A stretch of DNA of 64,000 bases from an uncultured Alistipes sp. GTDB lineage: Bacteria > Bacteroidota > Bacteroidia > Bacteroidales > Rikenellaceae. Positions 59,979 through 64,000 of this stretch are shown in pieces. The position numbers and the translations under genes are program-made. The notes under the pieces are model-generated. The model worked only from the letters and a program-made list of their open reading frames with translations, was not told the DNA's origin and searched no databases. Position 1 is the first letter of the stretch. The number at the start of each line of letters is the position of its first letter. The stretch is from positions 1 to 64,000 of the forward strand of contig CAAGGL010000030.1 of NCBI GenBank assembly GCA_900769405.1, written 5' to 3'.

Positions 59979-61511
59979 TTACTCGGCTTTCTTGACAATC
60001 TCGGTCTGAGCGTTGTCGACAGCCTTCGACGCCTCGTTCAGCGCAACTGCCGCCGAATCAAGACTCTTCTTTGTGATGTCGATAACCGTCTTGGCGAGCT
60101 CCGCTGCGGCAGCCTCGACCTCCGTTTCGGCACTCTCCGTCCCCTTGACAATCGCGCGACCGGCACTCTCCACGACTGCTCCTGCCGCCTTGACTACCTC
60201 ATCGACACTCTCTTCGAGCGTCGTGGGCTCTTTCTCGCGGTTGTCGATGTCGATCTTCAAATCCTTCTCGGGAATGTTGATATAGAGCTGGTCGTGGTTG
60301 ATCTCGATCGTGTTCTCGCCCGTCGGATCGACATTATAGGTGTGGTTATAGACCTTGACCGTCACATCGTTCAGGTCGATCGAGTGCAGGAAACTATCGC
60401 TCACCTCCCAACGGCGGAGGTTACGCTCAACCACCTCGCGCATCTCAGCCTCCTTGATACCCTTGCGGATAAGGTTGTGGTTGCTGAATGCGGTTGCGAA
60501 GAAGATCACCAGTGCTACAACCCACACGCCACCGACCAAGAACGAGAAGGGACGGTTGATTTTATGACCGAAGATGAATCCCGACAGCAGGTAGGCCAGC
60601 AGCACCAACGGCAGCACGACGCCGACGATTGCCGAGGCAATGAGGGTGATGACCGTACCCGAGGCGATGTAGGTCGTGAACGAACTGAACAGCTCGTACT
60701 CGTTCTCGGGAGCGACAAACAAGAATGCGAACAGACCTACGACACAGGCGATTATACCTGCGGCAATGCTTGCCAGAGCGATCAGCGCAAAGGCTTTCAG
60801 GCAGAAGAGAATGATGCGACCCATAACGTAGAAGATATCGGCCAGCACCGACTGACTGCGCTCGGCACTCGATCTCTCGACCTCAGCCTCGGCTTGTGCG
60901 CGGGTCTTCGACGAGATGGTCTGTGCGTTGATCTTTTCGCCCGTCATTTCGAGCTTCTGGCGTGCGCTCTTAGCCAGCGGAATGGCAAACCACATCACGA
61001 AGTAGCTCAAAATGAAGATGCCGAACAGCGCGCCGCAGAACTCCGATATATCGTCCCAGCCGAGCGCACCGAACAATATCACAAACGCCAGCGGCGAGAA
61101 GAATCCCAGACGCACCCACACGGTGTCGATGTCGAAGAAGGTGCCGACGCCCGAGCATACACCGCCCAACTTCGAGCTCTCGGGGTTGCGGTACAGACGG
61201 CGCGGAATACGCGGAGCCTTCTCTTTGGGCTTTGCCTCGCCCTCGTTGCTCTCCTCCTCGATGGCCTCGGGCGAGCCCATCTGATCGATGATCGAGCGGA
61301 TCAGCGGCAACGACACGACGGTCATCGTGTCCTGACGGTTGAGAATCAGCTCGGCGATACGAGCCTCGATGTCGGCAACGATCTCCTCGCCGTCGTCAGT
61401 ATCTTTGTAAGTCTGGTTGAGGTTGTCCAGATAGGCAGCCAAAACCTCGTAGGCATCGATGTCGAATACGAAACCAACGCCCGAAATGCTTACTTTCTTG
61501 CTCTCTTTCAT
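59979..61511 (-). CDS. Large PspC-domain membrane protein
   Basis: A 510-aa inner-membrane protein. Residues 1-90 repeat the N-terminal module of the 164-aa PspC protein upstream (ISGVGFVFDIDAYEVLAAYL). A PspC domain follows (LYRNPESSKLGGVCSGVGTFFDID, ~103-126), with helices at ~135-180. Four to five more membrane helices lie at ~225-345. The C-terminal ~90 residues are amphipathic, Ala/Val/Glu-rich helix (VDEVVKAAGAVVESAG). PspC proteins sense envelope stress, and the helical tail could sense the membrane. It ends a four-gene cluster and is preceded by PadR at a spacing of 9 bases. Confidence 0.8.
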   Translation of the reverse strand: MKESKKVSISGVGFVFDIDAYEVLAAYLDNLNQTYKDTDDGEEIVADIEARIAELILNRQDTMTVVSLPLIRSIIDQMGSPEAIEEESNEGEAKPKEKAPRIPRRLYRNPESSKLGGVCSGVGTFFDIDTVWVRLGFFSPLAFVILFGALGWDDISEFCGALFGIFILSYFVMWFAIPLAKSARQKLEMTGEKINAQTISSKTRAQAEAEVERSSAERSQSVLADIFYVMGRIILFCLKAFALIALASIAAGIIACVVGLFAFLFVAPENEYELFSSFTTYIASGTVITLIASAIVGVVLPLVLLAYLLSGFIFGHKINRPFSFLVGGVWVVALVIFFATAFSNHNLIRKGIKEAEMREVVERNLRRWEVSDSFLHSIDLNDVTVKVYNHTYNVDPTGENTIEINHDQLYINIPEKDLKIDIDNREKEPTTLEESVDEVVKAAGAVVESAGRAIVKGTESAETEVEAAAAELAKTVIDITKKSLDSAAVALNEASKAVDNAQTEIVKKAE

Positions 61512-61520
61512 AATGCGTTG

Positions 61521-61880
61521 TTATTCAATGGGTTCAACGGTAGTGATGTTTCTATCGCCGTGGCGGATGGCACGTACCTGCTCAACCAGTTCCTCCCACG
61601 ACTCGTCGAGCTGGGCGAGAGTGCGACGGCCCTCCTCCGAGAGCGAATAGTATTTACGCGGGGGGCCCTGCGGCGACTCCTCCCAGCGATAGGTCAGCAG
61701 ACCTTGGTTCTTCTGACGGGTGAGAATGGGGTAGAGCGTGCCCTCGACAACGATCATCTTTGCGGCTTTGAGCTCGGCGATGATCTTCGGAGCGTACGAA
61801 TCCTCGCGCGAGAGGATCGACAGTATGCAATACTCCAAAATGCCTTTACGCATTTGCGCTTTTACGTTATCTGCGTTCAT
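61521..61880 (-). CDS. PadR-family transcriptional regulator
   Basis: A 119-aa winged-helix repressor. The helix-turn-helix and wing are visible in ILEYCILSILSREDSYAPKIIAELKAA and VEGTLYPILTRQKNQGLLTYRW, the typical PadR stretch, followed by RKYYSLSEEGRRTLAQL and a short C-terminal dimer helix. PadR proteins usually repress their own operon and release on binding a phenolic or other small ligand. Placed between PspC genes, it probably controls the operon (inference). No operator was identified. Confidence 0.9.
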   Translation of the reverse strand: MNADNVKAQMRKGILEYCILSILSREDSYAPKIIAELKAAKMIVVEGTLYPILTRQKNQGLLTYRWEESPQGPPRKYYSLSEEGRRTLAQLDESWEELVEQVRAIRHGDRNITTVEPIE

Positions 61881-61905
61881 ACATTTTATAGGTTTTTGAG
61901 TGTTA

Positions 61906-62142
61906 TTATTCGAGTTGTTTAGGGTCGCGGTGAGCCACGATGCGGCGCGGAGCCGAGGGGATCACGATCCACAGAATGATGTAGACCCAGAGGCTCAGAC
62001 CACCAAAAATCAGCAACAGCGCCGTAACCAAACGTACCAGCGAGGTGCTCAGACCGAAATACTCGGCCACGCCTGCGCATACGCCCGCCAGCACGCGGGG
62101 ATAGGTGCGCATCAAACGGCGATTTGACGTATTGTTCTCCAT
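61906..62142 (-). CDS. Small PspC-domain protein
   Basis: A 78-aa protein that is almost only a PspC domain: MRTYPRVLAGVCAGVAEYFGL, then LVRLVTALLLIFGGLSLWVYIILWIVIP, which forms the two membrane helices, and a short basic tail. PspC domains of this size anchor stress-response modules in the inner membrane. It lies 9 bases after the 164-aa PspC gene and 25 before padR. Confidence 0.88.
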   Translation of the reverse strand: MENNTSNRRLMRTYPRVLAGVCAGVAEYFGLSTSLVRLVTALLLIFGGLSLWVYIILWIVIPSAPRRIVAHRDPKQLE

Positions 62143-62151
62143 AGTCGGTGC

Positions 62152-62646
62152 CTATTTTTTGGTGTTAGCAACTGCCTCGTCCGAGGGCATTACGATCCAC
62201 AGCACGATATAGACCCAGAGGCTCATACCGCCGAAAAATACCAGCAGGAAGGTGACCAAGCGAATGGCAGCCGTATCGACGTTGAAGTAGCGAGCCACAC
62301 CTGCGCAGACACCACCGATCGCGCGATCGCGCAACGGGCGACGGAACACACGCTGGGGCTTTTGGTTGATCTCCTGCTCGTTCACGCGGCGCTCGCCGAA
62401 CTCCTCGGGACGACCCATCTGAGCCATTGCGGCGCGTACCGTAGCGAGCGTTACGACCATCATCGGCGAGGGAGTCTTCTCGCGGAAGATCTCGGCAATA
62501 CGGTTCTCGATGTCGTTCATCACCTCCTGATCGTCGGTACCCAAGCGCGACTGAACGTCCTCCAAATAGGTGCGCAGGGTCTGGTAAGCGTCGTAGTCGA
62601 GCGTGAACGACTGCGAACCGATGTTTACATTGATAGTCTCTTTCAT
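62152..62646 (-). CDS. PspC-domain protein with N-terminal module
   Basis: A 164-aa protein. Residues 1-85 are an acidic cytosolic module (VNIGSQSFTLDYDAYQTLRTYL, then DIENRIAEIF) that recurs in the large PspC protein. The C-terminal PspC domain (DRAIGGVCAGVARYFNVDTAAIR, ~108-131) leads into two helices (VTFLLVFFGGMSLWVYIVLWIVMP). It is the first PspC gene, 16 bases downstream of the S41 peptidase. Confidence 0.88.
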   Translation of the reverse strand: MKETINVNIGSQSFTLDYDAYQTLRTYLEDVQSRLGTDDQEVMNDIENRIAEIFREKTPSPMMVVTLATVRAAMAQMGRPEEFGERRVNEQEINQKPQRVFRRPLRDRAIGGVCAGVARYFNVDTAAIRLVTFLLVFFGGMSLWVYIVLWIVMPSDEAVANTKK

Positions 62647-62662
62647 TGTTGTTATGTGAGTG

Positions 62663-63946
62663 TTAATTATTTATTAGCTCAGTAAGTATATATTCGATAG
62701 CGGTATCGGTGTCGGTAAAGAAATCCTCTACCGTCTGTTTAACCTCGTAGTGCGGTTCGATGCCTACGCCCTCCATCGGAAATCCTTTGGGCGAGAGGTG
62801 CGGCGCGCGTGTCGGAATTCGAAAACAGATACCATATTTTGATGTAAATGTCTTCGGTCTGCAACCAGTATCGCCACCGGTCGTTTCGCCCACCACAGTC
62901 GCCAATCCGCTCTCCTTTATGTCGAGCGCGAAACTCTCCGACGCCGAAAAGGTGTAGGGACCTGTCAGCAGGAACAACTTCCCGCAATAAGCATTTGGCT
63001 GAGGAACGATCGTGCCCGAAACGCAATGCGCCTGCTCCTTGCATAGAAGGTATTCGGTAATCTCTCGTCCGAAACCGCTATTGCCTCCGCCATTGTTGCG
63101 CACATCGACAATCAGATAGGGTAGGTCACACACTTGTTCGTATGCCTGCTTGAAATCCTCCACCACACTGCCCATCATCGATATGATGTTGATGTATCCC
63201 ACCGAGTCGTTTAGCCTCTTGCCGGTCGCTACCAAGTCGGGCTGCGGTTGCTTAATTTCGGCTTTTCGCATCAACGGCAGTTCAATGCGCAATCTCTCGC
63301 CCTCGCGCAATACGTCGCAGATCAGGAGTGAGTCGATGAACGAATCGATAAGTGCCCAACGGCGCGTGTTATAGGTTCGAGCCGCTTCGGTCGATGCGGG
63401 GAGATATTTTTTCAGTTGGGCGACATACTCGTCTGTTGTCAGGTTGTTAATGCCCACAATCTCGTCTTTATCGCGAAAGCCATAATTCGTGAGATACTCA
63501 TTGGGCTTGCTGAGGAACAATCGATCCTCGATGACCTCCAATCGCTGCCCCGCCGAGTAGCCATAAAGTGTAGTCCAAGCGTGTCCGATGTTCAGCGCAG
63601 CGAAGTATTCACAAACCAACAGACTATACTCGGCCTTTGTCTGCACGTCGTCGCCGATGCGGCTGGCAAATGTGGTGTAGAGAGAGTCGATGTCATAGCC
63701 CTTTTGCTTGTAGAGCGAGCAGTTTTCCACCACCTGCTTGTGAATACTCTCGAAATCCTCGGCGAAATTTTCAGGCTCGACGGGAATATCCGCAACAAAA
63801 TAGTGGGTCATCTCCTCCGTCTGCAATTTGGTGAGATATTTTATCAACTCGTCCTTGAAAATCGTTCGGCAAAGTATGACCGTTGTCGTCAATAGTCCGA
63901 CGATGGCAATTAGAGTGATTAAGAAATATTTGATGACCTTTCTCAT
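62663..63946 (-). CDS. S41 family peptidase, membrane-anchored
   Basis: A 427-aa protein with an N-terminal membrane helix (~9-26) and the bulk in the periplasm. The S41 (C-terminal processing/tricorn-like) core runs from about 245: YLIVDVRNNGGGNS, the nucleophile Ser in YTFSASESFAL near 344, then VVGETTGGDTGC. The usual CtpA Lys is not seen there, which points to the S41B form. No PDZ domain is evident. It is the first gene of the run, 16 bases before the PspC genes, so it may cut envelope proteins in the same stress response (inference). The gene lies near the window end, with a promoter box upstream. Confidence 0.85.
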   Translation of the reverse strand: MRKVIKYFLITLIAIVGLLTTTVILCRTIFKDELIKYLTKLQTEEMTHYFVADIPVEPENFAEDFESIHKQVVENCSLYKQKGYDIDSLYTTFASRIGDDVQTKAEYSLLVCEYFAALNIGHAWTTLYGYSAGQRLEVIEDRLFLSKPNEYLTNYGFRDKDEIVGINNLTTDEYVAQLKKYLPASTEAARTYNTRRWALIDSFIDSLLICDVLREGERLRIELPLMRKAEIKQPQPDLVATGKRLNDSVGYINIISMMGSVVEDFKQAYEQVCDLPYLIVDVRNNGGGNSGFGREITEYLLCKEQAHCVSGTIVPQPNAYCGKLFLLTGPYTFSASESFALDIKESGLATVVGETTGGDTGCRPKTFTSKYGICFRIPTRAPHLSPKGFPMEGVGIEPHYEVKQTVEDFFTDTDTAIEYILTELINN

Positions 63947-63977
63947 TTTGTTTTGTGTGCGATCTTATTTCGTACTG

Positions 63978-63985
63978 CAAATATA
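63978..63985 (-). promoter_or_regulatory. -7 promoter box of the S41-PspC-PadR operon
   Basis: TATATTTG on the minus strand, 32 bases before the start. Any -33 element lies at or beyond the window edge. Confidence 0.55.
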
Positions 63986-64000
63986 TAAACAAAATTTGGT

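Overview
The window comes from a Bacteroidota chromosome, most likely order Bacteroidales. The evidence is a SusC/SusD pair, many Bacteroidota-type lipoproteins (several with acidic residues right after the lipid-carrying cysteine), and promoters of the TTTG-N19/20-TAnnTTTG type in front of genes and both tRNAs. Other pointers are a PnuC/thiamine pyrophosphokinase pair, a three-subunit fumarate reductase with a single long cytochrome b subunit, and a type B L31 protein. By eye the DNA is GC-rich for this order, with strong use of GAG, TCG and CGC codons. This fits Alistipes or another Rikenellaceae better than Bacteroides, but it is an inference. I see no phage, transposase, integrase or CRISPR array; this is mainly ordinary chromosome with one large accessory-type locus.

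Layout. 1-4.7 kb: a heptanucleotide tandem repeat, an Uup-type ABC-F ATPase, a small lipoprotein, an NhaC-type antiporter and a NifX-like protein. 4.8-20.2 kb: a nine-gene same-strand locus that opens with SusC and SusD behind a textbook promoter. It continues with two lipoproteins of uncharacterised type, two leucine-rich-repeat lipoproteins, a subtilisin-like lipoprotein protease, a DUF1573 protein and a small lipocalin-like lipoprotein. It has no glycoside hydrolase, so it looks like a surface system for protein or peptide capture and cleavage rather than a polysaccharide locus. It is the most interesting unit here. 20.2-22.9 kb: a stand-alone TonB-plug protein and a GH84 N-acetylglucosaminidase on the opposite strand.

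23-32 kb: a Ca2+-type P-ATPase; a System II cytochrome c maturation pair (ResB, CcsA) followed by a three-haem cytochrome c peroxidase; a thiamine salvage pair (PnuC-type transporter, thiamine pyrophosphokinase); a lipoprotein/PepSY/FNT-channel operon; and a tRNA with anticodon CAT. 32-44 kb: a small outer-membrane barrel, an 11-residue-repeat helical protein, L31 type B, NhaA, a BASS-family transporter behind a structured leader, an acyltransferase, a POTRA-less Omp85 barrel, a DUF819 protein, an esterase, GlpD, a CAT-like acetyltransferase and tRNA-Glu.

44-64 kb is mostly housekeeping: fumarate reductase/succinate dehydrogenase, 5-formyltetrahydrofolate cyclo-ligase, IspF, PepD, malate dehydrogenase, a GT2/LuxE-like pair, TrxB, UvrC, a PfkB-family sugar or nucleoside kinase and PfkA. 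It ends with an S41 peptidase/PspC/PspC/PadR/PspC operon. Malate dehydrogenase, fumarate reductase, PfkA and GlpD together suit an anaerobic fumarate-reducing metabolism. NhaA, NhaC, the P-ATPase, the cytochrome c peroxidase and the PspC operon suggest attention to ion, oxidative and envelope stress.
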